NCBI GenBank assembly: GCA_018287875.1
Contig: JAGVVL010000018.1
Location: 2,720,501 to 2,784,500 of the forward strand
DNA length: 64,000 nt
Direction of reading: 5' to 3'
Source: Nigrospora sphaerica
Lineage: Eukaryota; Ascomycota; Sordariomycetes; Amphisphaeriales; Apiosporaceae
The position numbers were made by a program, and so were the translations under genes. Within the stretch, counting starts at the first letter, position 1; every line of letters starts with the position of its first letter. The notes under the pieces were generated by a model. It did not search any database. It was not told the origin of the DNA and saw nothing but the letters and a program-made list of their open reading frames with translations. Below, one piece after another: positions 45,822-57,704 of the stretch.

Positions 45822-47783
45822 GCTGACTGGAGGAGAGCACCTGCGTGGAGCCGGCGCGAGCGAATCGAAAGTAAGATCCTAGCGTATCCGCTGTGACTTG
45901 CGCCCGCAGGAGGCGTACGTTACGTGATTGGACACGTGTAGGAGGGGGCCCGGTCTTCTCGTCGCGGCGTGAGTTTGCACCAAGACGCAGGAGGTTTGGG
46001 AAATGCGCTTGGAGGGGGGATGAAGAAAGGCGGTCGTCGTCGCACGAGATCGATCCAAGGAGAATCGTGTGGACGGGCAGGCCGTCGACTATGAATAAGT
46101 TGCCCAGAGGCCCAAATGGCCGGTACCTGCCGCCCGGATCGTCAAATACGCAGCGGCACTGCGCTGGACAGGGATGGGCGCACCAACCATGAAGCAACCG
46201 GCGCTCCCGGGGCGCTCGTTTGGGGCTGATCAGGGCTGCTGTACCGAAGCGGTTTGAGGCGAGGCCCGTGTTGGAGGAGCGGATGTATCACGGAACGTGC
46301 TCGGGATGGGCGGGGGAGGAAGAGGGGATTTGACTTGTTGGTCCGGCAGACGGACAGCTCGTGGTATATATCCCACGCCCCATCACATCCTACGTGGCCG
46401 TTGCCAGTGTGCATGCTGGGATACGGGGGCCCGATGGCGGACGCGGGTTCTCATGCCATCCATGGCGAGCCATGGCGAAGCAGGCATATTTCAGCGCTCG
46501 CTCGCTTTCGTGGCCGGGATAAGTCGTCGATGGCAAGCAATCCCCGCGCTGCCCGCCAACCTAGCTGTCCTTTTGCCGCTGGACGGTATAATACGACTCT
46601 GCCTTCTGGCGCCACGCCATCCATGCCCCTCTGCTCGTCGACTGCTGCCGGTGGGCGAAGGATCGTCGTGTGTTGCCCTGCAGCCGGCAAAAGGAACCTG
46701 AAACGGCCATCAGATCAAAGTTCGAGCTACGGTTCCCCTGTAAAAACGACAAATGACAGACGGGGCATTTTGCGGGCAGCGAACCCTCGCAACTCGGCCT
46801 CCGCCGTTGGAAGAATGGACCCCTGACTGAGCCCTACCAGGACCCTGGGTGCACTATTTATTTGGCCATTTTGGCGATAGTTGTTGGTTGTTCAGGAGGC
46901 AAAGTCGCCCCGGCGGGACCAACAAATCCTTACGCGGGCCACGCCGGTCGGCGCTGCACACGCACGTCGTGTGTGGGACTTTACCTGCCCCTGTGGCTTT
47001 ATGGCAGTGAGCCTGGCTGCACACGAGACATGAGAGGCTTCAGGTCCGCGAGGGAACCAACACACTGTACGACCCCTATGGGACTGCCGGACCTCACTAC
47101 GACTCGAGAGATGTGGTTCAATGGGCGGTGACCGACAGGAGCCGGCAACACCCGCAATCATAGCCAGCTTCCACCTTCCTACGGCTTGCCCGAGACTTGA
47201 GAGGCCCAGGGGCAATCTGCCTAACTGCTCCCGTAATGCGGATGGGAGAAAACACCAGGAAGGAGGGGACGACCACCAATAGTACCTGCCCTGATGGCGA
47301 GGGGCTTGCAGGGCCTGCAAGGCTTGCAGGGCTTGCAGGGCTTGCAGGGCTTGCAGGGCTTGCAGGGCTTCTGGGATGGTAACAAGCACCGCCTGCTCAA
47401 TACACCAGGTAGTACCTAACATGAGATACATACCTCTACCTACATGGCGGGCTACCTAGGAGGTGGGCATACCAATACAAAAGCCTCCAAGCTAGCCAAG
47501 GCGGGCGGCTGGAACCCAACGCATAGGCGGCCCTGGAAGCCAAGAAGGAAGGGCTAAATCTAGACACGCGCGCGGCCGTACACGACTCGCGCGCTATGCC
47601 TGTACCTGGTCATGCACTATGTTTTGTTCCCCATGTGCCGTTAATTGCTGCACTGACGCGATAAGATAGGCTGGAGCTTCAGGACGCGTCTAGTCCAGCT
47701 CATCGTCGGGATCCCCATTCCCAGGCCCGCCCGCGTCCCGACCATTATAAGTTTTTGTGCGCCGGTTCCTTCATGTTGCCGTG
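45822..47783. other. 2-kb intergenic region with a 9-bp tandem repeat
   Basis: Divergent spacer between the unknown protein and gamma-tubulin. It includes a CTTGCAGGG array (47305-47376). No gene recognised. Confidence 0.5.
47305..47376. repeat. 9-bp tandem repeat (CTTGCAGGG)
   Basis: Six perfect units at 47323-47376, preceded by one perfect and one variant unit (CCTGCAAGG) from 47305. The 9-bp period keeps frames open and would read Ala-Leu-Gln on the minus strand, but no gene is supported there. Confidence 0.9.
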
Positions 47784-49403
47784 ATGCCCAGGTAAGCGCT
47801 CCGCCACGAACCGCGCGTAGCTTCGACAGACCTGGCTGACGTCTCCCGCGCAGAGAAATCATCACCATCCAGGCCGGCCAGTGCGGCAACAGCAGTTAGT
47901 GACGACCTATCCCCCACTTCACCCTATCCCCATCACCACCCGGTAGCGTCGAGCCAAGGCGGCTCAGTACGGCAAGGTCGAGCTGACGAAGTCTCACTCG
48001 TTCCGTAGTTGGCAGCCAGTTCTGGCAGCAGCTTTGCCAGGAACATGGCATCAACCAGGATGGCAACCTCGAGGACTTTGCCAGCGAGGGCGGCGACCGC
48101 AAGGACGTCTTCTTCTACCAGAGTGACGACACCCGATACATCCCCAGAGCCGTCTTGATCGACCTCGAGCCACGCGTCATCAATGGCATCCAGACAGGCC
48201 CGTACAGGAACATCTACAACCCGGAAAACTTCTTCATTGGAAAGAGCGGCATAGGGGCCGGCAACAACTGGGGTGATGGGTACCAGACAGGCGAGTCGGT
48301 GCACGAGGAGATCATGGAGATGATTGATCGTGAAGCGGACGGAAGCGATTCCCTCGAAGGCTTCATGCTGCTGCACTCGATTGCCGGTGGCACCGGTTCC
48401 GGTCTCGGCTCTTTCCTGCTCGAGCGCATGAACGACCGCTTCCCGAAGAAGATCATCCAGGCCTATTCCGTCTTCCCCGACACGACCAACTCGGGCGATG
48501 TGGTAGTGCATCCCTACAACAGTTTGCTTTCCATGCGCCGACTGACGCAGAACGCCGACTCGGTCGTTGTATTGGACAACGGTGCTCTATCGTCCATTGC
48601 GGCAGACCGACTGCATGTCCAAGAACCGTCCTTCCAGCAAACAAACCAGCTGGTGTCAACGGTCATGTCCGCCAGTACCACCACTCTCCGGTATCCTGGG
48701 TACATGCACAACGACTTGGTCAGCATTCTCGCGTCGCTGATTCCGACCCCTCGGTGCCACTTCATGATGACGGCCTACACGCCGTTTACCGGAGACCAGG
48801 TTGAACAGGCCAAAACGGTGCGGAAGACGACCGTTCTGGACGTGATGCGAAGGTTACTGCAGCCTAAGAACCGCATGGTCTCCACCGTACCCGGAAAGAA
48901 GAGTTGCTACATATCCATCCTGAACGTCATTCAAGGCGAGGTCGACCCTACCGATGTCCACAAGAGTCTGTTGCGTATCCGCGAGCGCAGATTGGCGACA
49001 TTCATTCCGTGGGGACCGGCCAGTATACAGGTTGCCCTCACTAAGCGTAGTCCCTACGTGCCCATGAGCCACAGGGTGAGCGGTCTCATGCTGGCAAACC
49101 ACACCAGCATAGCTACCGTACGTATACCGCTTCTTCCGCCTTGAGGCGTTCTTGTGCTGACCCTGCCTCCAGCTCTTCAAGCGCATTGTGCGGCAATACG
49201 ACGGCATGCGGAAGCGCAATGCCTTCATGGAGGGTTACAAAAAGACGGTACCCTTTTCCGACAGTCTTCACGAGTTCGACGAGGCCCGCGAAGTAGTCAC
49301 GGACCTCATCGGCGAGTACGAAGCAGCCGAGGATGCTGACTACCTGAATCCGGACGAAGGAGGCCCAGCCACCTCGGCCGAGACGGACAAGAGGATGGGG
49401 TAG
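47784..49403 (+). CDS. Gamma-tubulin
   Basis: Four coding exons: 47784-47791, 47854-47894, 48009-49117 and 49173-49403; phases agree, 462 aa. The first coding exon is only 8 nt (ATGCCCAG). The protein begins [31 protein letters not shown]. The tubulin GTP-binding loop is [19 protein letters not shown]. Gamma-specific features include [22 protein letters not shown], the [20 protein letters not shown] segment and [17 protein letters not shown]. The last exon gives [24 protein letters not shown] and an acidic tail. Gamma-tubulin nucleates microtubules at spindle pole bodies. Clustered 5' introns are usual for fungal tubulin genes. Length matches fungal orthologues. Confidence 0.97.
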
Positions 49404-50290
49404 AAGCGGGCAGACGTGGACCGGTTGAATAAGTATGGTACTCGGGTGCCGACTTAGACGGGCGGACGAGGCGCCGGCGTTTGGGGTGTTTGGAGGGATG
49501 GATTATGATATCACGGCACATTTTTGTAGCAAACAGCAAACATGAGAGCCATCAAGCAATGTCAGACAGCTCTGGTCACGCGACCCCTCGCACTGCTCTG
49601 GAGCAAGTGCATATTGCGGAGCTCTAACTGTGTAGAGCCGCAGAGGTGTAGAGGTACTCCGTACGGACGGTAGTATAAAGTATCTTAGTCACTTACCCAC
49701 CCAGCCAGCCCTGCCAAACTCCCGTGAAGGCGAAACGTCATTCAGATTGGCCTCGTCGCAAACTGTCCTCAATCCGCAGCATTACGTAGCCGGTGGGGCT
49801 CTCAAATCAGACTCAGTAAGCCTCGATGTCCCACCATCGACCTGTTGTTGATTTTGCCCATTGCAAGCCCTGCCTGGAAGCCTGGAAGCTTCAGATTCGT
49901 GCCTGAGCTAGTGCTGCGAGGTCCCGCCGGCCCGCTATAATATCACCCCCGGCCGCGCCCTCGCCGGCTTTTGACGTCACCACCTAAGCTGCCCCCCCTC
50001 CAGCTGCCCCTCCACGCCGTGACGTAGACGTGCGGAGGAGGCTCTCCGGCTGTAGAGAGCCGCACTCGACTGATATTAAAGTGCAAGGCTTCTCGCCTCT
50101 TCACCACCCCTCATTCTGCATCAATCATCCTACACATCAATCCAAACAGCCCCCAGAAGTCAACTGGAACAGCTCTGTTACCAACTCTCTATCCCAACCT
50201 TTTCACCAAACAGTAAGTCTAACTTGGCTTTCCCGTCTTGCTCGGGCAACTCGAACACAGGACTAACGCTTCGCCCTGCCAGCCATCACC
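49404..50290. other. Promoter and leader of the 89-aa protein gene
   Basis: Contains the gamma-tubulin 3' end, then a GC-rich promoter with a CRE palindrome (49972-49979), CCCCT stress-type words and a 70-nt leader intron (50213-50282). Confidence 0.6.
49972..49979. promoter_or_regulatory. CRE palindrome TGACGTCA
   Basis: A perfect ATF/CREB-type site 312 bp before the start codon at 50291. A related TGACGTAG follows near 50020, and CCCCT words lie between. Fungal Atf1-type bZIP factors acting under stress MAP kinase bind such sites; regulation here is inferred. Confidence 0.55.
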
Positions 50291-50560
50291 ATGACTCAAT
50301 CCAAGGCCGACAAGATCGAGGAGGTCAAGCAGAACCTGCCCCTCCCTGAGCAGCCCCCCGTCCCGAGTGACTTTAACACTGGCGACGCTACCGCTGTCAG
50401 CGTCGGCTCGGGCCGCCTCGCCAGCGATGTCTCGACCGGCGATGGCTCTTCGGCTGGCCTGCGTGAGCCCGCCTCGCAGCGCGACCCTGACATGAGCAAC
50501 ATCGGCCGCGAGGGCAAGGACAACCTCAGCGGCCCTCCCAAGGATGCTGCCGCCAAATAA
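50291..50560 (+). CDS. Small hydrophilic hypothetical protein, 89 aa
   Basis: Single coding exon, preceded by a likely 70-nt intron in the leader (CA/GTAAGT at 50213, CCAG/ at 50282), so the start in CATCACCATGACT is well placed. The protein begins MTQSKADKIEEVKQNLPLPEQPP. It is rich in Ser, Gly, Asp and Ala, has no cysteine, signal peptide or membrane segment, and is probably disordered (VSVGSGRLASDVSTGDGSSAG, ending SGPPKDAAAK). Codon use is strongly C-ending, as in highly expressed fungal genes. With the upstream CRE and stress-type words it resembles small abundant stress or conidiation proteins of moulds, but I do not recognise a named family. Confidence 0.8.
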   Translation: MTQSKADKIEEVKQNLPLPEQPPVPSDFNTGDATAVSVGSGRLASDVSTGDGSSAGLREPASQRDPDMSNIGREGKDNLSGPPKDAAAK

Positions 50561-51864
50561 GCGATGTTTTCCACGGTTAAGAGAAATGATAACGGCGTTT
50601 GAGATTTCGGGCAGGAAATGGATCATGTGCACGGGAATTGCATTGCATCGGCTACTCTCTCCAAAATCGAGATACCTTGAGTCAGCCAGGTAGTCGGATC
50701 AATAGAAATCTGACCAAGAAACTCTATATTCGTTATTTCGCAACTATGATGGGAACATCAGATCATGTGACTGAAGGCAATTTTGGCTTCATACCCTCTG
50801 TGCCACGAAGGCTACCTCCAAAACTATTACGACGGATATCAGCCCACGCTCACTGTTTAGGTATTTATCGACCCGAAGTGGTACAAATAGCCACCCAGAA
50901 GAGGGTATAGGGCGCCACTAGAACACAACTCTGCTCTCACAACGCCCAATCGTGATTGTTGAACACCATGCCATCCGTGTACGGCCAGATACGTGAATTC
51001 TTAACCAGATCCCTACAGGCAGGCACCTGCAGGCATGGCTGCCCTAGCTACATTAAAAGTACATTCATCCGTTCCACCAGGCTGTCATAAACTTCCATCC
51101 CAATGCTGGGATCGCGTTCGCTCCTTCGCTTCACACATCTCTTTACGGAGTCCACAAACGAAATGACGGCGCCCCTACCCTGTACCCCTCCATCACTAGT
51201 CTGCCTATCATCCAACTCAGAATACTTGGGGTAACGCCCTCATATGTGCTCCCTACTCCGCACGAGATACACGCGAACAGGGGAACCGAGAATATCGTTC
51301 TCCTCATTGCGCGGATCGCCAAGATTGACACCACCCGATTTGGTTCGATGGCCGCTGGAGGTCGAGGGGTCAGATCCAGCGGGGCCTATGCGTCACTATG
51401 CCCATTCGACAGCTCCGACTTAGCGGGCGAACTCTATTTCCCCTGGGGGCATCTTTTAATGGTGCCCTCGATTCCCCCACGTATCTTGAGTGGGTAATGA
51501 GGCGAGAGATTTGGATTGATTATAAGATAACGTCTGCAACGTCTAGCAAGAGAAATCCCGGGCCGGCCTGCCTTCAATGCAACACGGTCCGAACTGTCCC
51601 ACTTATCGTTTTGGCTTTTGCTTTTCTGACCCGTTGCCAAGAAGTATCACGAAATTCCACTGGGTCGAATGACGTCCTGCCTGAACTCTTGAGAATTTTC
51701 CTGCAACTGCGGTATAATATGTAGGTACGAATACGTATGGCCTGCACCTTGGGTTTTCACCTTCTTGCTTACAACAACCAGCAGCCTCAACGGTCAGATC
51801 CACTGCGGAAGCCGCATTTCAGCACCATTGACTATCTGGGAGTCAAGCACCGCCGGATCTCGCG
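50561..51864. other. 1.3-kb intergenic region, no gene seen
   Basis: AT-richer spacer; holds the promoter of the transporter gene. No motif recognised. Confidence 0.5.
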
Positions 51865-53353
51865 ATGGAGGACGCATCGTCCCAGCTGCACGACTCCGAA
51901 GGTCCCTTGGTGTCTTCTCCCGTTGACCGGCATCGCAAGTCGAATGGCTACCACTCCAAGCATGTATCGATCAAAGAAAGGCTCTCCCACTTCACGTGGT
52001 CCTGGTTCGAGTGCACAATGTCAACCGGTGCGCTCGCCACCCTACTTGGACAGCAGCCTTTCACATTCAACGGCCTGGAGACGATCGGGAAGATATTCTT
52101 CCTCCTCAACATCATCCTGTTCGTCACTTTCTGCGGCATGATCACGTTCCGCTTCATTATGCACCCGTCGGCCCTGGCGAGCTCGCTCCACCATCCAATG
52201 GAGGTAGGCCGCACTATTGAGCAACATACTGCGGATGAACACGGATGGGACTGACCTCGAGGACCCAGAGTTTCTATTTCGGTACCTTCTGGGTATCCAT
52301 TGCTCTGATTCTATATGGCATGCAAGAGTATGGCGTCCCGTCTGTTGGGCCGTGGCTGGTTCGAGCTTTGGAAATCCTGTTCTGGGCGTATGCGGCATGC
52401 GCCCTGCTGGTCGTCGTCTTCCAATACCACGTCATCTTTGACCTGGAACAGCTTCCCGTCACGCACGCCATGCCAGCCTGGTTGCTGCCGGCGTATCCGT
52501 TCCTAGTGCTTGGGCCTCTCGCTGCTGTCCTCGAAGGCACCCAGCCAGCAAGAGCTTCTACTCCCATCTTGATTGGGGGTATCGTGTTCGAAGGCCTGGG
52601 CTGGTCCGTTGCTTTTATTATGTATACGGTTTACTTCACGCGACTGATCAACAGCCAATTGCCCGAGCCGAGCAAGAGACCCGGCATGTTTGTAGCCGTT
52701 GGTCCGGCTGGTACGTGCTCTGCCCCTTTCCGCTGCCATCCCTCGAATACTTCACTCCCGAGCTGCGTTCATTGACGCGTCGTCCTGTAGGATACACGGC
52801 AAACACTTTTGCTGGGCTCGGCCTTAAAGCCCCTGCGGCAGTGCCCGCTAACTTTCTCGGCAACCCAACATCGGTGCCTACGGGCGAGGTCTGGAAGATG
52901 TGCGCTGTGCCGGTGGCCGTCTTTGTTTGGCTCCTTGGCTTCTGGTTCTCGTCTCTCGCAACGGTATCTTGCATCCGCGGCTATCGCGAAATGCACTTCA
53001 CGCTCAACTACTGGGCCTTCATCTTCCCCAACGTCGGGCTCACCATTGGCGCCCTGCAGATCGCGAATGCCTTCAACAGCACCGCGATCAAGGCTGTTGT
53101 GAGCGCCGCAACCGTCGTCCTCGTAATTCTCTGGATCATCGTGGCGGTTCTGCATGTCCTCGCCGTCTGGAGGGGGGATATCCTGTGGCCTGGTAAGGAT
53201 GAGGATATGGAGGATGTCGAAGGCCATGAAAACGACACGGAGGCGTCTGACGACAAATCTAACAGCATGGGACACGGGAGTAAGGGCGCCCAACGTCGTG
53301 AAGAGCGTAGGAAGCGGGTCAAACGCCGTGGCGGGCGCCGGAAGCAGTTTTAA
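51865..53353 (+). CDS. TDT-family transporter (Mae1-like malate / SLAC1-type)
   Basis: Exons 51865-52203, 52269-52710 and 52791-53353 (introns 65 and 80 nt) give 447 aa. There are about ten hydrophobic helices. The family opening RLSHFTWSWFECTMSTGALATLLG is characteristic of Mae1/tellurite-resistance proteins, followed by PFTFNGLETIGKIFFLLNIILFV, SFYFGTFWVSIALILYG, PAWLLPAYPFLVLGPLAAVL, VGPAGYTANTFAGLG and FTLNYWAFIFPNVGLTIGALQIA. Mae1 imports malate and other C4-dicarboxylates at the plasma membrane, while the related Ssu1 branch exports sulfite. The TWSWF and LNYWAFIFPNVG motifs favour the Mae1 branch, but the substrate is not proven. The C-terminus is acidic, then strongly basic (RREERRKRVKRRGGRRKQF), an unusual tail. 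Confidence 0.9.
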
Positions 53354-54730
53354 GACTTTTCGCAAACGAGCCATACCGGTTGTTTGTCCGTATGCGTCTG
53401 GTAGTACGCAACACAAACTAATATCGTTAGTTTCCAGCTTGTCCCGCTTGTAACAAATTTCCATGAGATCAAGGTATACGGGCTCTGACAGTGTCCACAC
53501 CGGACTGGAACAAATCTTAGGGCCCAGTACTGATAGTGTACCCCGGTAGCCATTGCCTGTATGCCACTGTCCTGTGGACCGTATCCATGCCCCGTCATAT
53601 TTAGCAGGCCAACAGCCAGATTTACTTGGAATCTAGTAGACTCTGAGCAAGCAATGAGAGCTACCACTGGTCCTGGAAGATTTTCCATGACACCTGACAG
53701 ATACCAGCTGTTTAGTTTGCTCTTGATTCTCTTTGGAATCCATTGGAAGCAACAATTCATTGCAGTACCATGCGCCTAACCGATGAGGAATCTTTCTTCG
53801 CTCGTACACCAAGAAGGCTGTACCTGCGAAGTAAACCCTCCTAATGTGTCTTCGAGGTAAGAAATTGTCCTTGCCGCCCCTAAGGATAGCAAGTTTCTTG
53901 CCATGGGATGCGCTCTTTCTTCTTTTAATATGATACTTAATCATCACCCCCTGGAATATCTTGACAAAGCGGCCATGGGAGCAAACATGAGGCACTTATA
54001 CATAAACACTATCCTAGTTTCTACTACCCAAGAGTATAGAGTGGGGACAATCCATGCAAACGAGATGCCATCTTCCAGGCTGGTAGCCGAAGTCAATAGT
54101 TGGGAATTTATGATGCGTGATTTTGCTTTGCAGCAAACATCCACTCTTATGAGGCAATTGGGCACACTGGAATACCCCTTTACCCGATCAATTTGGTGGT
54201 GTTGGCACCTTCCTTCCACGCTTTTCGCTCACTAAAGTTCACATGGCCAGGTGTACAAGGCATCAATCAACAAGACTGTCTACCAGCGCACACCCAGCCT
54301 GGAGAATATGTCTCCTGTTATGGACGGTTCGTTCCAATCCTGACTGGGTTTGGAATGTGGCCAACCTTAACCTCAAGTTATTATGGCTCGCCCAGGTTGG
54401 GTCTGCCTGCCAGTCGTCTAGGGCAGGATCATCAGTCGACAGCGACTGCCACTTGCTTGAAATTACATTTCATGGTTTCCTAAATTTGTCTTTCCTTTTG
54501 GTTATTGCGTTTAGGCTGCAACCTGGGGACCAAGGAAAATCTTTCTACTCACCAACCCATCACACCCTCCCATCATCCGCCCCCTCCTCCCACTCCACCA
54601 TCGCTCGAAGCCCGGCCCGGTTCCTATACCCTTCAGCATCATCACAAAAGATTCACCACGTGAGTAATCTCTGGCCCGACGCAGCCTCTATCTACTGTAC
54701 CTGCCGAGGTCAAGGTAGGCGGGAGCCAAG
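53354..54730. other. 1.4-kb intergenic region, no gene seen
   Basis: AT-richer stretch with only short frames. Its end should be the promoter of the TAG-interrupted gene. Confidence 0.5.
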
Positions 54731-56843
54731 ATGGCCTCCCCCAAGGGAACTGGAGTGGCCGATGACGCCAAAAAGCAGCGAGCCTTGCTGGGCATGGCGG
54801 TCTGTTTCCACCTCACCCTCTAACCTGTGCCGACTTCCAACTGACACTCGATAGGACGATTTAGGCCTGAATCGTATGGAAGATCTGGCCAGAGACGATA
54901 GGCGAGACGCTGCCGCCAATCCCCAGCTCATTGCCAAGATTACTGCTGCTGCTGCTAGCCAACCGGCTGCCAATTCGTGGCTAGGTGAGCCTGCCCTCTG
55001 TTAGACAAATACATGGGCAAGACCAACATTTGTGATTCTGACAGCTGCCGTCGCCAACAATGAGTTCGGCACCGATGATGACGCCCAAGACGTTGCTGGA
55101 CTTGAATCCATCGCCAACGGTCAACTCCATCGCATCAATGCCCAGGCTGCGACCCGAGGCGGATACGGCGGCGGCCCAAGAGGCGGCTCCAATATGGGCC
55201 GCATCCAGCTCCCTATGGACCGTAGAAACCACACGGCTGGTGCGGCACCTCGTTTGGCCTCGCACTACAACCCTACGTATGTCGATTTTGACGAGGGACT
55301 CCAAGTAACTTTACTGACAGCTTCCCTACCTAGGCAACCTTTGGCTCGCACTCGTGAAGATCGCAACGAACGCCTCAGGCACCGACGGGACTCGTACCAA
55401 GTTAACCCCGTGGCCGTTTCAAAGTTCGGGGCTGTACAGCCGCCCGGGGGTGGAGGCACAAAGGAATGGACAAGCAGCCGCCCTAAGACCGGCGCGCCCG
55501 CTCCTACCAAGATGAAGTCTGCTGAGTCCGGCCTCGACGCCAGACCCGTCGAGGTCGCTCCTCACCTGGTGGCGCCAGTCGGGGCTTCCTCTACTTCTCA
55601 CCAAACTGCTCTCCCCAAGGCTTCTGAGCCGACTCCTCGCCAGTGGGCTCCGGCCACGGCTCCTGAGCCGACTACTCACCAGACAGCTCCCACTAAGGCT
55701 TCCGAGTCAAATCCCAACCAGGGGGCTCCGGCCAACCCGGCCGACCCTGCTCCTTCCCAGAGGGCGGCTCCTGAGCCGACCGCGCCCGCTTTCTCCGGCG
55801 TCAATTCCCCGGCTTCAGCAAATACATCCTCTCCACCGGACGCTTCCGTTAAACTCACTATTCACTTGGATGTCAAGGGCAAGCTCGAAGAACTGAACGC
55901 CAGCAACAACGCTCGCGTGTTCATCTATGAACACCCCCGCCGAGAAACCGATATCCTCGAAATCCATCTGAGCACTGGCAACGTTTATCGAGAGGACATT
56001 AGGTCCGTTATCAATCCATTCGAACAAGGTGGCGGTTGTTTGATAATCCGGCGAAAGGGTCTTGATGGCGTTATCAAAGCCATCAAGATACGATTGGCAA
56101 ACATCCACGCCGTCACCATGACCAAGAACGCACTTCTCGAGCGTGCTACTTTACGCAAAACCTCAAAAGCACCGCGTTACCCAGATTTCCTGTTCCACAA
56201 CGTGGAGTTTGGAGTTATTGATGCTTCCGCCCTACTTACTCTCGATGAACAGCCTGCTATGGCTGTAGCACAGCCTTCCATGGCGGCGACAATTTCCGAG
56301 CACGTCGCCACCACAGAGGAGCCCACCCGCCTTCCGGACCCCACGGCCTGGGAGACGGAAGATTTTGCAATTCACCTTGGTCGCGATTCCACCAAGGCTC
56401 ATGAGACTACAGGCCCCATTGATCACAGTTTGACGGCATTCAAGGAAGCTCCACACGCCGTTAAGCTCGGCCCTGAAGCCGGCATGCCTTCTTCGGACCG
56501 TAATGACAGACTGGATGGTGTTTTCTACAGCAGCTCGAGCGAGACTGTGAGCCCGGTCGGTCGCAATGCAGTGACGACCGAGGAAGCTTCGTCTCTCGTT
56601 GACGTGGGCTCCGATGCTCCGGAGGAGCCTGCGCATATCATTGATCTCAGCATTGAGGATTCCGAGAAGACTACTGCATTGGCCTCGACCGAGCTTCGCA
56701 TCCTGGTGCCACCCTCTTTGGAGGATTCGGCCACACAGCAACCTCTTGTCAACCTTGACTCGGAAGACACCCCGGAGAAGCCCCAGCGCTCCTTGGCATC
56801 CCACTTTTCGTCCGTCTCGGACCTTGAGGGTATAGAGTTCTAG
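54731..56843 (+). CDS. Hypothetical protein, 646 aa to the first TAG
   Basis: Exons 54731-54799, 54855-54984, 55045-55276 and 55334-56843. The last intron (55277-55333, 57 nt, GTATGT...CTGAC...CCTAG) is a multiple of three, so retention also stays open. The N-terminus is Ala-rich and helical. Residues 240-340 or so carry Pro/Ala-rich imperfect repeats (HQTAPTKASES, RQWAPATAPEP). A central compact domain (LTIHLDVKGKLEELNASNNARVFIYEHP, ILEIHLSTGNVYREDI, GGGCLIIRRKGLDGVIKAIKIRL) looks globular. The rest is acidic and disordered. I do not recognise a family. The frame ends GIEF-TAG but continues coding-like beyond (next entry), so this may be a recently disabled gene or one with a longer product. 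Confidence 0.6.
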
Positions 56844-57704
56844 GAGAACACTGCCCAAAAGCAGACTATACAGGAGGACAACGACAAGATCGCTGCATCG
56901 CCTGTTCAACTCATTCATATGAAGACTACACCTCTCGGGGTCGCCATGAGCCGAAGCGTAATAGTCGTTCTTTCAAGACTGCAGCGCAGGGATTACTACC
57001 ATCTCCTCGATACAGCCAATGAGTTGCATAAGAAGGTTCAGGTCTCTGGCGAGATTGCAGAGGAGAAGCTAGAAGAAGCCACTCTGCGGGCTGTCTGGCA
57101 TATTCTCAAGCATGACGAAAACTTCAATGGCTTCAGCATTGAGGACAAGAGGAAGACAGTGGCCTTTGTTTACCACAACGTGCGCTTTTTGCAGAGCAAT
57201 ACGCGCCGGACCTATTCGGTGCGTGATATGAAGGCCGTCAAGCAGCAGAAGCACATCGCCTTAATCAAGACGTACACCAAATCAGAGTACGTGCCTGGGC
57301 AGCAGCATATGGTCAAAAAGGTGCCCTGCGTTCGGGAAACCCCTTCACCGGTCAACACATTCAGGGTAGTCCCGACTGCTGCGAATACAAGAAAGGGAAG
57401 GAGTCTTGAAACACCCCCGCCCGACCACACGCCCAAAGAGGCACGCATTTCTCGTGATGCCCACGCTGCATCTCTTACTCTGCCTGAGAACCGTGGTAAT
57501 GGCACTCTCGGTTTGAAAGGTCTGATGGGATCTGTATGGGCGACCTAGAATTCTGCAGACGTTGAGGAGGTGGTCAAACGACTTGATACGTTCCATAACA
57601 GCGAGCGGCGGGCATCTATGAGATGCGTTTCCTTACTGGATGGTCGTGTGTATAGGTATATGGCTGGATGTGGCGGGAGATGGCTTGAGGGCACATTGCG
57701 CTTC
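56844..57704 (+). other. In-frame continuation of the preceding ORF beyond two TAG codons
   Basis: After TAG at 56841-56843 the same frame stays open for 234 codons, beginning ENTAQKQTIQEDNDKIAASP and including ANELHKKVQVSGEIAEEKLEEA, LRAVWHILKHDENFNGFSIEDKR and KTVAFVYHNVRFLQSNTRR, which look like a real folded helical segment. A second TAG at 57546-57548 is followed by another 52 open codons, starting NSADVEEVVKRLDTFHNSERRAS. An ATG at 56919 could instead start a separate 209-aa protein. The two stops could each be CAG or another codon changed by one base. This may be a decaying gene, two genes or readthrough; the sequence cannot decide. Confidence 0.5.

Noticed and set aside
46892..47431. 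Minus-strand frame containing an Ala-Leu-Gln repeat
   Set aside because: The repeat is the 9-bp array read through; the flanks have no protein features.
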